Positions 34,640 to 47,352 of a stretch of 64,000 nucleotides of DNA are shown here, piece by piece. The notes below the pieces were generated by a model. The model was given only the letters and a program-made list of their open reading frames with translations, was not told the DNA's origin and did not search any database. Position numbers and translations under genes: made by a program. Each line of letters begins with the position of its first letter. Position 1 is the stretch's first letter. The stretch is from Siphonodentalium dalli (lineage: Eukaryota > Mollusca > Scaphopoda > Gadilida > Siphonodentaliidae), in the NCBI GenBank assembly GCA_032622095.1, contig CP136061.1, forward strand, positions 41,297,797 through 41,361,796. Direction: 5' to 3'.

Positions 34640-35940
34640 TGAAGGGAGGTAACCATGGTTATATGGAAACTAGGATCACGCAGGTGTAGTGGAATGTACA
34701 ATGATTCAAAGGAACAGAAAAGTAAACATAATCATGTTAGCTACGATGATGGCACAATTTTGGAAATTTCTTGCAATTGACCCTTTTGAATAATAATTCG
34801 GCTTGAAAACATTTCCCTTTGTCGCCATGTAAGTAAGATGACTCATGTTGTTGAACTAAAACAAATTCTGCTTACATTTTATTCAGTTTTTCATTCCTGT
34901 CAGTCTAGTAACTACAGTAGTGAATTTAATTCCATGTTCATTTGCTGTTTCTTACTATATACTTTTGGAGCAAATGTGTATAAATTTTACATAATATGTG
35001 TTTCATTTTAACTTAAGCAATTTGTGTAGAAATGACACATGACATAATATGTGTCCGTGGTATTTTCTCAACATAAAAATATGTGAGTATATTATTGTTA
35101 GTGGATGAGATATGTTCTATTTGAGACACACATGTATCTACCGTATTACAAATCTGACCGTAGCTTTTAAACTTTGTGCTCAATTATGATCTGTTCAGTT
35201 TTTACACAAACACAGCGTTTTACAAATTTTAAAGCTGCTGCCAATGTTTGTTATGTGGTAGCCTTTACGGGTTTTGTGTCTCCGATATAACACCTCTCAT
35301 CTAATAACTATGATACACTCACACATTCACTCATATTCAACGTTGAGAAAATTTCACCGACACATATATGCCATGTGTCAATGCTTAGTAATTTTGTTTA
35401 AGAAAAAATGTAACACATATTTTGAAGAATTTATACACATTTGTTCTAAGCTACCTAGAATTTATTTGAGAAGCTGCTGCCCAAATGATCAGTCTCTGAT
35501 ACCATCTGAGCACGTTCGCTCAGATGTTTTTGTCTTTGCAAAGTTTGTTCAATTTCAATCTAATTTATCTATATACATATACATATGCTTATTCCTGATT
35601 CAGTCGTGATATGGCCTATCGGCTGAAAGGACATTAAGGCAAAATGAACGTAGCCATTGTTATGTCGAAACTAGGATAACGCAGGTGAAGTGGAAAGTAC
35701 AATGTGTCCAATGAGCATTACAGTAAGACAATATATAGAGGACGTTGTGATCTGTGACTATAATATGGTAAGATATACTTACCATGACCAGTTTGAATTC
35801 TCACAGGAAGATAAGCTTTAATACATAATCATGACAGATACAAAGATAATACATTTATTTTAATTTCTTGTAATTGATCCGTTTGAAAACCTTCATAGAA
35901 ACATTCTTGTTGTCAAATTCTGCTTACAATTGCAATCTAT
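34640..35940. repeat. Diverged repeat segments (34648-34810 / 35648-35900; 35035-35300 with 41570-41850)
   Basis: The segment GAAACTAGGAT.ACGCAGGTG...TTTCTTG.AATTGA.CC occurs twice, about 1 kb apart. The segment between them (TATTTGAGACA, ACTTTGTGCT, TGTTCAGTTTT, GTGGTAGCCTTTACG) recurs at 41570-41850. Together they look like parts of an old mobile element. The plus-strand open frame 35274-35609 inside is not recognised. Confidence 0.55.
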
Positions 35941-37699
35941 ACATAGTTGATTGGCACGTTCTGTTTAAAATGTCTGACATATCAAAATGTGATTTCGCTT
36001 GATCGTCTCAAGATCTGTCTGGAAATTGTTTTTAAACATGGTACATGTGACGTTTTTGATTGATTGATTTTTCGGGATGGTTCCCGTATCAATAGACACC
36101 AACAACAACAATTCTACAAAAGACGATTTAGTCATCAGAATTGATGAATTGCCAAAACAATGCTATAACCACTGTCAACTCTAGTATAAAATTTTCCTAA
36201 AATGTGTTATATGTCAACACTGTCTTTGCTCAACGCAATTTGGTATCGAGAGTATGTCGGTCGGCTCGTCGAATATTTGCTAGGTCGCCAAATTGTCCAG
36301 GTGGTGAAAAATAACAGATCTAAAAAATCGATATCTGATAATTAGCCTCGATGGGTGGACTTGAATCAAATATTTGGTACTCCCGAAGCTAAAGAAATAG
36401 TAATTTAGGAGCATTAATTCGGATTATGTATCATTAATATCAAGACTTTACAGGAATATGCTTCTTGCTGTATCGACAGCATTGTTCGGTGCATTTACAC
36501 TATCGCTATCATAAGTACAAATAAAATCAGTCATTATTATGTATGTGGTCGCCAAGTTGACTTCAAACCGATTAAAAACTGAACACCAAACGCCACCCAA
36601 TCGCAGGGTCAGCCGAGTAGAATGTGTGGCGTTGGGATGGCATGGGAGTAGATTCGTGATGCGATTTCAACACAAGAGGAATTACTCTATTTCAAGCAAC
36701 ATTCGTCGTTGGGAAATAAAATGACTTCACTCCGTTGAGATGAAGTAGATCATTTAGACCTTTTCATTTCAGCTATCTTTTATAACACTGGTTCGTATAT
36801 AGATATTTGTTTCAAAAATAACCACATTGATACAAGCTACCATAAGCACAGGGATACATTTTGAAATGAAGATGAAAATGCGATTTGCTTTGCAGGATGA
36901 TGTCCACAGAGGGTGAATTTAGTGAAGCTATTCCACACGGCGGCTAGCATCACCAAATTCAGCATATGGGAACCTCATTCTGCAAATGTCAGAAAACACA
37001 CTATATTAAGGCTGTCTCCCACGTGTGGATAAAGGGGGATGGCCGGTGACACTAGAGTCCAGTTTTGTCTCTGTTATTGTAATTGTAGTTTTCGTATTAT
37101 CTTATATATCTATAGGCTTCCTCTCACCATCGCATTGTTTGTGTGGTTTCAGAGGTGCATGTCATTGTTAAAGCGACACTGATATGTGCAAGGAACAATA
37201 TAAATGTCACACACTGTCAATTTTATAGTGCATTATTATCCGGATTCGTTTCGAGCTAATTTACGTTTATTTTAACTCACATGAAACAGTCGCTATATGC
37301 TTTATATATAAGTTGTATAAGAACATCGCGTACAGGCGGCATTCTAACTTTTATATTAATGTTATGAATGGTACACCGCCAAAACAATTTGAAATATTTA
37401 AAACTTATTTAAATGGTGTGGACCTTCAATTCAGGTGCAATTTATACAGGGAAACGTGTTACCCAATAAACGGAAAATCTCACCGACTCTGAAACTGTCT
37501 TAACTGCATGGTGCTCTGCCTGTCATTAGAGGTTACAAGCAACTAATCATATAGAGTTACGCTTCTTGAGTTAGCATAAAAAAAATCTGGCTGTTGATTG
37601 GTTGATTATCATTGAGGGAAATATCCCTAAGCGGGAACATAAAATCATAGCCTACGTAAATATGACGATCATGCATGTTTGGATATCCAGGAAGAGTCT
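35941..37699. other. No gene seen
   Basis: AT-rich sequence without definable repeats. The open frame 36539-36724 has no recognisable content. Confidence 0.4.
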
Positions 37700-37940
37700 G
37701 GTGGGGTCCCGATGTTATGGAAAGGGGTCTGGGTATTTTTATGCTGCTGATTTTTGTGCAGTAAATGGGGTAGTTGTGGAAATGCAAGATTATCGTTTGA
37801 AAACAATACCGAAAATGGCGCATTTGACGTCACAGACGGGTGCAGCGGATGACGTTCTAAGAGAAAATTGACCACTTGAAGTTCAAATAGGCTTCTAGTT
37901 AACACTGTCGCCTTTGGGAAATAATTAGGTGTTTGTAACC
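37700..37940 (-). repeat. Inverted partner of the 31755-32010 repeat
   Basis: See 31755-32010. The overlapping plus-strand and minus-strand open frames (37557-37905) lie in this repeat and have no family match. Confidence 0.8.
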
Positions 37941-39150
37941 TAGATTATGTCAGCTTGCGGCGGGTATAAACATGTTATACAGGCATCACCCGATCATATA
38001 TAAAGAATACACCCATAGTAGCCGAGAGTACCAACTTTTTGCCACGAGTGGAATTGTGGTTTTAACCACGAGCCTATTGTCGATAGGTTAAAACCACAAT
38101 AACACGAGTGGGGAAAATTTGGTACGCTCGGTTACTATATGTGTGTATTTTATTTATGCCCTAATTATTAGTTTTGATTTGTTCCGCAAATTCAGCTACT
38201 CCGCTGTTTACTTTCAAAATGTGTTCTCATCGAATGTGCGTCACGCGTAGTGGTGCATACTTTTACGTCATGACGTCATCCTGTTTCTAAGCCACCTGTC
38301 ACTTGATATTCAAATTCATGTTTCGTAGTTAATATAACACACGCAAGCTACATTTGATGGAAATACAGCCAAATTTCCTCATATCTAATTGATATCATAG
38401 CAACTTCCAATTTTAAATCAATGTAACAAAAGAAATATTTTGCTAACTCCGATGTAGTTCTATACTATTGGTATAAACGTTTAACCCACGAAATGACGTT
38501 TGGAAATTTACATTTATACCCGCACTAGTTAGGGTGTAAAGATTAAATTTACAAAATAGTCGGTATACACACAATACCATAGGCAATAATGGTATAAATA
38601 CAATTGTTTTTATTTTCTATATGACTTCCATGAGAAACATTCTCATTTGTTAGCAGCATAGGCAATTACGGTATAAAACACCTTCATCACCCTGATTCGT
38701 ATCCAGATATATTTACACTCCCATGTGCATTCGCTGCTGTGGAACATGAATGCAGGTCGAAATTACGTCACATGACGTCGCACGCTGCCCCCTCTTACCA
38801 CCATTCTTGTGTAGACGCAACTTGCAACGAGCTGCGAGAATAACGTTCGAAGTGGACACTTAATGCTCGTTTAATCTGCCAGTTGACTCAGTTGAGTGTA
38901 ACTATAAGTAATGGATGCTGATTTTGCGTTCCACACATAAAATGTCAGACCGACTGGCATCCATACCCCTTGAAACGCAAGCAAACCAACATCCATTTCT
39001 TAAATATTCACAAAATACCACATTTACACAATTGCAAACTACCATATTCACCGGGATAAATGGACAATGATAAATAAGGATCATATGTGTCTGGAAATGT
39101 TTTTCGACCCCCCCCCCCGTCATATAAGAAAAGACTAACAGTGAACGCCA
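37941..39150. other. No gene; hairpin at 38040-38110
   Basis: CACGAGTG.....GTGGTTTTAA is followed by TTAAAACCAC...CACGAGTG, forming an interrupted inverted repeat around 38045-38112. A poly-C run lies at about 39110. The rest is AT-rich. Confidence 0.45.
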
Positions 39151-39944
39151 CACTCTTATGACTAATGTGTAGGTTTTCTACACAAAATGTGTAGCCCTGC
39201 TACACAATCATTATTCAATTTTGATCTTAAACATATTTGTGTAGTATATGTGTAGTTTCATATTCGTACACAAATGTGTAACAATTTTTACACATAAATG
39301 GGTAATTTTTTACACATTTATACACAACTGTGTGTATAAAATCAACACATATCCCTTACACATTTTGTGTAGGTTCTTACACACACAGTTTGTAGACAAG
39401 AAATGCAAGTTCAGTAGTCCGACCTGTGGGTATAGTATTAAATATATATGCAGATTTATATGTTAAAACTTTCATGGCGCATAGTGGTATGTAGTATTTT
39501 GTTCTGCACTGTGAGTTTTTGCTTTGAATGAACAAACCAGGGTCGAGGCGTGATTGCATAATATTAGTATTATTACAACAATCATAACAAGAGTCTAAGG
39601 GCAGTAATCGCCATGAAAGTTTTAACAAATAAATCCTCATATACTATTAATACTAAACCCACAAATTGGAATTCTGAACTTACGTCCTTGTCTACGATCG
39701 CTGTAGATTGTATTCCAAAAAATATACTCAAACAATATGGCCGTCACGTAGCAGACTATGAAACTAAAGGCATCGCAATGCGCATGTCTACGTTCTTACA
39801 CAATTATGTGTAACAAAATATACACATTATGTGTAGAACGGCACTTGTCAATGTATTTGTATGTAAAACTACACATTGCTATGTGTATTAACCGGGTTTA
39901 CACATTTGATGTGTAATCGTTTCTACACATTAGTTATAAGAGTG
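39151..39944. mobile_element. TGTGTA fold-back element
   Basis: A 22-bp terminal inverted repeat starts CACTCTTATGACTAATGTGT and ends with its inverse at 39944. Both subterminal zones (39170-39390 and 39790-39935) are built of many TACACAN(n)TGTGTA words. An internal inverted pair (39392-39480 with 39613-39702, sharing GTTAAAACTTTCATGGCG) means nearly the whole 794 bp can fold on itself. No transposase frame and no clear target duplication were seen. Confidence 0.75.
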
Positions 39945-40387
39945 CATTTATTGTGCCATACCGAAGAACTCTCGGGACCCGAATTTTTTTAAACTCGACT
40001 TTAATAAGTCTTTTTGTGGCATTCCTTTGAAAATTAGATCACGTATTCAGCATCGGAGACAAAAAAAAAAGACAAAATCCCCCCTCCCCAATACGGACAA
40101 ATGTGATTGGATCATGGTCAAAATTTCACAAGTTCGTCTCCTTTCTATGTGTAACACGCTCAAATAAACCAAACCAAGCTGATGTGCGTCGTCTAGGAGA
40201 ATAGAAGATCTGGCTAGAAGAACTTTCTCCCCAATCAATGTATGAATACAATATTCGATGGTCTGTAACTTGGACATTTCTCAACCGATTTATAAAATTC
40301 TTTCAGGAGGATCATTAGTAAGTCCTATAGATACATGCCAGTAAATAGTTGAAATCATCGAGAGAAAAAAAAGTGCGAAAAGTTTGA

Positions 40388-40549
40388 ACCCACCAAACCC
40401 CAAAAATATAAGTCCGTCCCTGTTCAAAACTTTTTTTCATAGCAAGTTGCTAACAAGTAACTGCATAGAAGCTCTCAAATCTGGATACCTTGCATGCTAT
40501 AGGCGGACACAGGATATGAAATAAATCGAATTTTGCGAATCATGAACCA
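40388..40549 (-). repeat. Inverted partner of the 16579-16735 repeat
   Basis: See 16579-16735. Shared in inverse orientation: TATAAGTCCGTCCCTGTTCA and GATACCTTGCATGC. Confidence 0.75.
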
Positions 40550-41569
40550 TAGCCGGACCGGGATAATGACAAAGGTAAGCATTACTTCTTACAATTTGAT
40601 TATTCACAGCACCAAGTATACCTTTAACATCAAGAAGTTTCATTGTATTCTCATAACATTCTCCACATTCCCCATGCAATTTATAAAATGTTTGGATACA
40701 CTCATTTCGTAGAGGTGCTTGTTTACATCACCTACAAGTACATATACGCATCGTTTCTAAAGCCAATACAGGCTATATATATATTACTCAACTATTCAAA
40801 GATTGCCCGAGATGATCGGTATACATGCCAATCAAAGGGGGGGGGGGGGGGTTGACGAATACTTCACAGGGCTGGGTTGGGTTGGTGTTGCGGAGCCCAT
40901 TTTCCGGTGATTGCAATGTTTTCCTGGTGGGGTTTTTCTAATTCATATTATTTATATTATTAATAATTGTCCAATTAGACTAATTAACACATTTGCGGTA
41001 GGAGGGTGGATATATCATCATGTTGACACATGTGGTTGAATTTGCTCGGTTACATTGAACTGAGATCTCAAGTCTACTCAGGTGTGTTGGGTACCATGCA
41101 TGAGCCATGCCATCAACGACAATAGCACCAGTTTGAGCTCACAATATATATACTTAGCTGGTGAAATATATAGCGATATATATTTGATTCCAAATTGAAA
41201 TTGTATAGAAAACACATGATATTTTTTAGTTTTATATATACATAATTGTAACTATCACTCAAAATCATCAAAAGTGTACGATCCAAGTAAGTCAGATCTT
41301 TCAAACTTTTAGTTGATATAGTTAGCTGAGTCTGACACAAATCGTCTTGGTCGTCTTAAACAGGCGCACTCAAACATATGGTATACATCCACTAAACTGT
41401 TCAAGAAAAGAGTATCTTTATTGCCTCATTGGAATAAATTTGATAAACTAAAGTGGCAAAAAGGGTAATACTTATGGGTAAATGGTGGGTCTCCAATTTG
41501 TTGAAGATTCAAATTCACTCTTAGACCAAATGTGTTAAATTATACACAATTTAATCTTAAACAATATGA
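40550..41569. other. No gene; poly-G run near 40838-40851
   Basis: A run of about 14 Gs and general AT-rich sequence. The open frames are not supported. Confidence 0.4.
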
Positions 41570-41850
41570 CGCATGCCATATATGTCAGTGGAATTTTCCC
41601 AGCATTGAATATGAGTGGATATGTGTGTATTATAGTTAGTAGCTGGAATATGTTATATTTGAGACATAAACAACGTAAAAAGTTACCATATTAAAATCTG
41701 GCTACAACTTTAAAACTTTGTGCTAAACATTTATGTGTTGTTCAGTTTTGACACAACCACTGTGTATACAATTTGTTTAAACTGTTGCCTATTGTTGTTC
41801 GGTGGTAGCCTTTACGACTTTATATCTCCAGTATACACATTTGTTCTAAG
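41570..41850. repeat. Dispersed repeat, relative of 35035-35300
   Basis: Same-orientation similarity with landmarks ATTTGAGACA, AAAACTTTGTGCT, TGTTCAGTTTTGACACAA and GGTGGTAGCCTTTACG. It is old and diverged. Confidence 0.65.
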
Positions 41851-42894
41851 AATGTTGTTTTTGCATGTAGTGGCCGCGGGTGGGGGTGAATCCCTGGTTA
41901 GGCGGAATTTTTTATTTTCAGCCCTGTGTATGGAAATCTTTTGGCAGAAGACCCTACCCCCTACCTGAGCTCCCCACCCCAATAGGAGATAGAAAGATTC
42001 TTTGTATATAATATAGATTTAATAGATAGACTCTGCAAAAACCGAATTATTCATACAATATATATGTACATCTTCGTTCAACCACAACAATTTCAATTGA
42101 TCTGCTAATGTTCACTACAGCATGGAAAATGATAGCATGGACTATTTTCGGGACATAATAAAATATACAGAGACGTCTGAAAGTAAAAATGCATGTGATA
42201 AAATGCGTGAATCATTGAAGTAGAAGACCGTCATTACAGAGGAGTATGTCACCAGTGTTGTGCGTAACCCACCCAATTAACCAGTGTAAATACGCACACA
42301 ATTACATCGGCGTCATGCGAAAGAAACGAGGATTATATCACCATCATGTTAACACAAGATCGACACGAATAACAGGACATCCTTGCGTTTTCGCCTTTAT
42401 TCTTACGGACATAAAATGTGGAAAATCGTTGGTGTACTGTTGGTTGAAGGTCAACAGGAAATTTGGAAGCGTTGATATTTACGCCACATGCAGAGGATAA
42501 TGAAAGTTTTTTAGAATTCCGCGAATTATTTTTCTTATGTACCAAATAGAACGAAATTATTTTGTAAAGATTTTCCTCATTCAGAGCAAATTAACTCATT
42601 TAGAAATATAATTTCCGTCAGTAAATGAATTGTAAATGTTGAAAGCGAATGTTGGATTTGCCTGTCGTGAATACATGCCATATCACACATAAACCTTACA
42701 ATGTAATCTGGTGTAATAATAAATTCTTACAATTAAAAACGAACCACGGATTTTCTAGGATACAGGAGCCGAAAATTGTTACGACGATAAACGATCCCCT
42801 ATCTGTAGCTGCATAAATTTATTAAAAACATACCACGTTAGGTCAGGTAGTTGGATTTTGATAAATTTCAAGTAAACATGTGAGTATTTTGTCT
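41851..42894. other. No gene seen
   Basis: The plus-strand frame 42246-42500 is open but has no recognisable content and no clear splice signals. Confidence 0.35.
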
Positions 42895-43160
42895 TTGATG
42901 TGAGTTTCGTCCCTCACAGGCGGTATGAGTCCATAGATCTGAGTTATTTATGATGTGAGTTTCTAACTGCACAGTCGGTAGTCAACCCGGGAGTAGATAA
43001 GCTTTGATTATGATCTGTGTTTCGTCCCTCGTGTTGGTCTTCCCGGGGTTGCACAGCTTATGATGTGAGTTTCGTCCCTCAGAGGCGGTGGTCTGCCCAT
43101 GAGTCCGACTGCTTTGATTTGGATCTGTGTGAGTAGTCAGAGAATCTGTCATCGTGTTGT
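42895..43160. repeat. Degenerate ~55-60-bp tandem repeat
   Basis: The phrase GATGTGAGTTTCGTCCCTC, or a near form, recurs at about 42898, 42954, 43012, 43060 and 43118, each followed by a CGGT-containing tail. On the minus strand a frame (43200-42982) starts close after a TTTGTTTACAG acceptor-like site at 43210. Given the repeat it is more likely non-coding. Confidence 0.6.
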
Positions 43161-43224
43161 GGTGTTGATCTCTTCGACATCGTATCACTTCCGTATCCAT
43201 TCATATCACCTGTAAACAAATATA

Positions 43225-43420
43225 GATATGTTTAAAGTGACGTGAAACACTCAGGTAGGGTGGTCAAATAGAAATGTAGAATAATCTTCCTCAAAGTAGT
43301 TATTTTTAGGAATATTAATCCAAATTTACAGCACACACCGTCATTCGTATGTATCAATTAAATTCAATGACTTTCGGTGCGAAATCATTTGCGTTCGTAT
43401 ATCGCCTGAGTACTAACTTA
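43225..43420 (-). repeat. Inverted partner of the 33175-33372 repeat
   Basis: See 33175-33372. Confidence 0.75.
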
Positions 43421-45239
43421 TTAGTTTAATGCACCTGAACAAGTCCATAATATGTCTTTAATCTTCCAACCACGATATATGTTATGAAGAACCAAAAAAA
43501 AAAAAAGGAATGACAATAAACAATATCTATCCTTAGTCATGCGCAGAGAAGTGGATCTCGATTCTTATTGTTGCGTTGTGCTTTTTTTCGGGTAGCCCAA
43601 ATTATTGGCCCTGGTTAACTATGACAATTTGATTATTAATGTTCCGCTTATATAGGGACCCACTTGTCGGCGCATTGCATAGGATTTAACAAACTAGTAT
43701 ATGGAAATGTATGATATTGAGAGCCTCGCGTTATGCGTGGAAGGTATTATATTATATGAGCTAAATCAGTTCATCGCCCACCTTTCCTTGATCACAAAGG
43801 GTGCAAAATCTTTCTTCTGTTGGTAAATTTAGCAAAATTCCGCTCTGAATGGGAAGGGTGTGATTTCGGGTTCTGAATCGAATTCATAGAATTAATTATT
43901 GACGATGCAATATTCAGTCGGTTCGCCATGTTATACAATTTTATATAATCAGGCGATAAGTTATGATGGGGAGTCCCATACACAGGTTTGGTTTTAAATT
44001 ACACTACCAGCAAGAGAAAAGTACAACAAAATCATCAGACATTAAATATGCACAAACTGATTCGATGGTCCCCGTATATCCGTTCATTCCTGAATTGTTT
44101 TTGAACCAATCCTAAGTATACGTCACACGCTATCACTTCCAATGTGTAGTTTAACTTGTAAAGACATAGATACGACTTGCGATTGAGATGACAATATACC
44201 TTATAAATTAGCCTGCCAAAATCTTACTTCATATAAATACACACCATATACGTATATTGACGAGAGCTGCTGAACAAAACTCTTGCCTTTAGTTTTTGCC
44301 TGTGTCTGATAATACATAAGATAGTATAGTTATTGTTATATGTGTTCCCGGATCTAGGATACACTTCCTTTCCCCAGTTATTGTAATGATAGGGTTAATT
44401 GTATAGATAAGCACAATACATGGGAGATGTAAATGCTATAGTATAAGAACACACAAGCATAATTAACAAGATCATATACCTAATTGGTTATGACTGGTAG
44501 CTGCCATTGTATAAGTGAGGCAGAATCAGACCAGTATCATTCTATAGTAAACAATAGTATGATACACGTCATAGACAAGTGTCAAAGAACCTCTGTTCAT
44601 CCACCTATTGTGCTTATCGGCAGAGACTTATAAAAATATAAAGTTATCAAATCTTCTGGACTCTTCATTTGTTCCCGTACGCGGCCAAACTACCATTCTC
44701 CACTAGCTACGGGACACCTGGGCGATGATGGGAAGACGGCCATTAGGTCACATCACCGCCCGGATTATGTGTATACACTGTATTTTTATTTTTCAACGTT
44801 ATTTTATTAATAGGAGATGTATGTGTACATTCTTTATCCAATAAATTATTCATTCATCTTTCCAGTTACAACAACGGAATTTCATCAAAAGCCGATTTAA
44901 TTTTCCAATTAATTTATTGCCAGTACATGCACACAATGCACGGTATTATATTTGCCGGAATAAAAATCATATAATTTTTTTTACTTGGCAGTTTGGGCGG
45001 TGAGCGAGTGTGGTTTATAACATGCCTAGTTCAAACTGGTTTATAACATGACTAGTTCAAACTGGAATTCCCCATCACAAATGTAAACAAACATTTATTC
45101 CCATGTGTATTCAGCGTGGAGTTATATAACATGTATATTTGCATGAATTAAACATCACCGATTCAGAAATAAGTATACGTATGTATCCGCACGCCAACAA
45201 TCTTATTGTTTGTCGCTGGCTATATTTGTCATCGTCTTA
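43421..45239. other. No gene seen
   Basis: AT-rich sequence. Bases 44690-44875 end in CCAATAAATTATTCATTCAT, which could be the tail of a LINE or a 3' UTR, but no coding part is attached. Confidence 0.35.
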
Positions 45240-45241
45240 TA

Positions 45242-45701
45242 TGTGACCCACCATATCAAATCCAGTCGTAAGTCGGGATATTTTTTTACCCTGTGCCAAT
45301 GCATTCTCTTATATATGCGAGTCGACCATAGGTCGCCTCGCATATATAAGAGAATGCATTGGCCTAACAATTTTTTACAATTTTAATAATATTTTCTTGT
45401 ATTCTTTAACAATTTTATAATTTCACCCATACAGAGCCCCAGACAAACATGAGCAGACGACACTCTTCTATATGCTTCTATATATGTGTGGGGCTCCCTG
45501 CAGGGTAATGGATGTTTTTTATTTTATGTCCTAAAAATTGTAAGAAACATTTATTTAAAAAAAATGATAATTTTTTTTAGGACAATGCATTCTCTTATAT
45601 ATGCGAGGCGACCTATGGTCGACTCACATATATAAGAGAATGCAATGCCACAGGGTAAACAAAATCCCGACTTACGACTAGATTTGATATGGCGGGTCAC
45701 A
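45242..45701. mobile_element. TGTGACCCGCC-family MITE (copy e)
   Basis: A 460-bp copy flanked by TA on both sides (45240-45241 and 45702-45703). Hairpins are at 45295-45363 and 45581-45649. Its core is inverted relative to 2830-3290, so the element's two ends are nearly interchangeable. Confidence 0.88.
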
Positions 45702-45902
45702 TATTCCGAAAACCACGCAAAGCCACTTCGAACAGTGACCTTGGTGACCCTCCCGAACTCTCGCGATGGCGTCCGTCATGTCCGTATATTCTTAGACACC
45801 TATAATACGCACATGATCGATAACGTGATTGAAATATAGCAGTTTATAGTGCACTAACTTATATTCCCGACATGCATGTGCACACAAAGGTAAACTATCC
45901 GA

Positions 45903-45978
45903 GTGTTGGGTTCTTATTATCCTGTCGACGACTTCGACAAGATGCTCGTGAAATACTCTGGTAAATGAAGATCGTATC
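45903..45978. repeat. Short duplicated segment, second copy 47727-47802
   Basis: Both copies read GTTGGG, then TCGTCG..GACTTCG, GATGCTCGTGAAATACTC and AGTAAATGAA, in the same orientation. They flank the element at 46245-47195 at a distance. Confidence 0.7.
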
Positions 45979-46244
45979 CAATAATAAAATAGGGTGGGGG
46001 ACACCAGAAGACCTATTTCTTTCTCTTCCAAAACTAAATATGTTTATAGCACATAACTAGAACAAATGATACGAACGCACATAATTAAACACAAATTGCG
46101 TGACAACCATTCTGATATTAAAAGGGAACACAAGTGAAAAAGGAGATGTGGTTGATTTCTTATTTTGCAGCGTCGACTAGCCATATCACGACTTTTTCGG
46201 TTTTAAGACAATATTTTGGGATAATTTATAGAGTATAGAGCAAG

Positions 46245-47195
46245 ATATCCTCGTGCAGATAGTTTCATATTGGACCTATATATTCACATATATAGGTTCT
46301 TATTTGACATATGTTATTCTGAAATAAGCCCAACGTAATCCGTTGGATGACGCGGGCCACAGTGAAAACACAGTATATAGAGCGTACATCTGGTGAGTCG
46401 TGAGTTGTTTATTCGTGCTCAGCCTGGACTCCTGAAAATCAGCACGTTATCGGCTTAAAAAATATTTTGTTTAGGTTCACAATCGGCGTAGAATCGCCTC
46501 ATTTTGAGTCCATATCGGACTGAAAATGAGTGTATTTAGTCATATTATCGAATCATGATAAATTATTATTATCCATCCATTTACTAACACTATTTCTGGT
46601 TGGGCAATAGCCGTCACATGGTAATCCGCGAAAAAAGTATACTGGACTCCGAAAGTGTCAAGAATATACTACCTGACACCACATTTGTCCCGAAAGTCAT
46701 ATTGGACTTCTGATTTAAAAAAAAAAAAGGTGTATATCCTGTTATTATATAAAACTTGTATTCCCAAAATTTGGATAAACACAGATATGGATAATACACA
46801 TGTCATTATAATATGATGTGTACAGTGTGTGTTTTCTTGTACTGGTCCAGGTTGTGGTGAAAAGTCATATTGGACGAGACGCACAGCATCGAGTCCAATA
46901 TGACTTTTCACCACAACCTGGACGAGTGCAAGAAAAACATATACTGTACACTCCATTGAATACTAACTTTATACATGTAACTTTATATTATAAGTTCATT
47001 ATGTGCGGACAATAACACGACCAAACTAACTCACGGCTTACCAGGTGTGCGCTCTAGCCTCTTTAAATGTGTATTCACTGTGGCCCGCGGCTTAAAACGG
47101 AATTACGGACATAAGTCTACTGAATCAGATAATCCAATATGAACCTATACATGTGAATATTATAGGTCGGTTATGAACCTATTTTGGAGAGGATA
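46245..47195. mobile_element. GCGGGCCACAGTGAA-family element with ~150-bp inverted termini
   Basis: The left arm (about 46250-46435) and right arm (about 47000-47190) align in inverse orientation through TATAGGTTC, CGCGGGCCACAGTGAA, GAGCG.AC..CTGGT and CGTGAGTT. The centre carries a strong palindrome at 46817-46951. Relatives lie at 9890-10640 and 28960-29490. There is no transposase. Confidence 0.7.
46817..46951. repeat. Long palindrome
   Basis: A 29-base perfect inner arm (CCAGGTTGTGGTGAAAAGTC then ATATTGGAC) is extended outward by about 30 imperfect bases (GTGTACAGT...TTTTCTTG). The spacer is about 17 bases. Confidence 0.9.
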
Positions 47196-47256
47196 TGTTG
47201 CCGTGTTATTTTCCAGTCTGTTCTCGTGACAACAATCACAATATGGGCTTATTGTT

Positions 47257-47352
47257 CCCCGGACAATCCGTCGGATGACTACAGTAATGACCCTCGTCCG
47301 TCGACATGTCCGCCCGGAACTTTGTCCGAGCCTGTATTCTGTCATTGTCTGG
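47257..47352 (+). repeat. Dispersed repeat, relative of 712-805
   Basis: Shares ATCCGTCGGATGACTA, AGTAATGACCCTCGTC and CTGTATTCTGTCATT with 712-805. Confidence 0.75.

Noticed and set aside
44690-44875. Possible LINE tail or 3' UTR ending AATAAATTATTCATTCAT
   Set aside because: No attached coding sequence or target duplication, so the call is not supportable.
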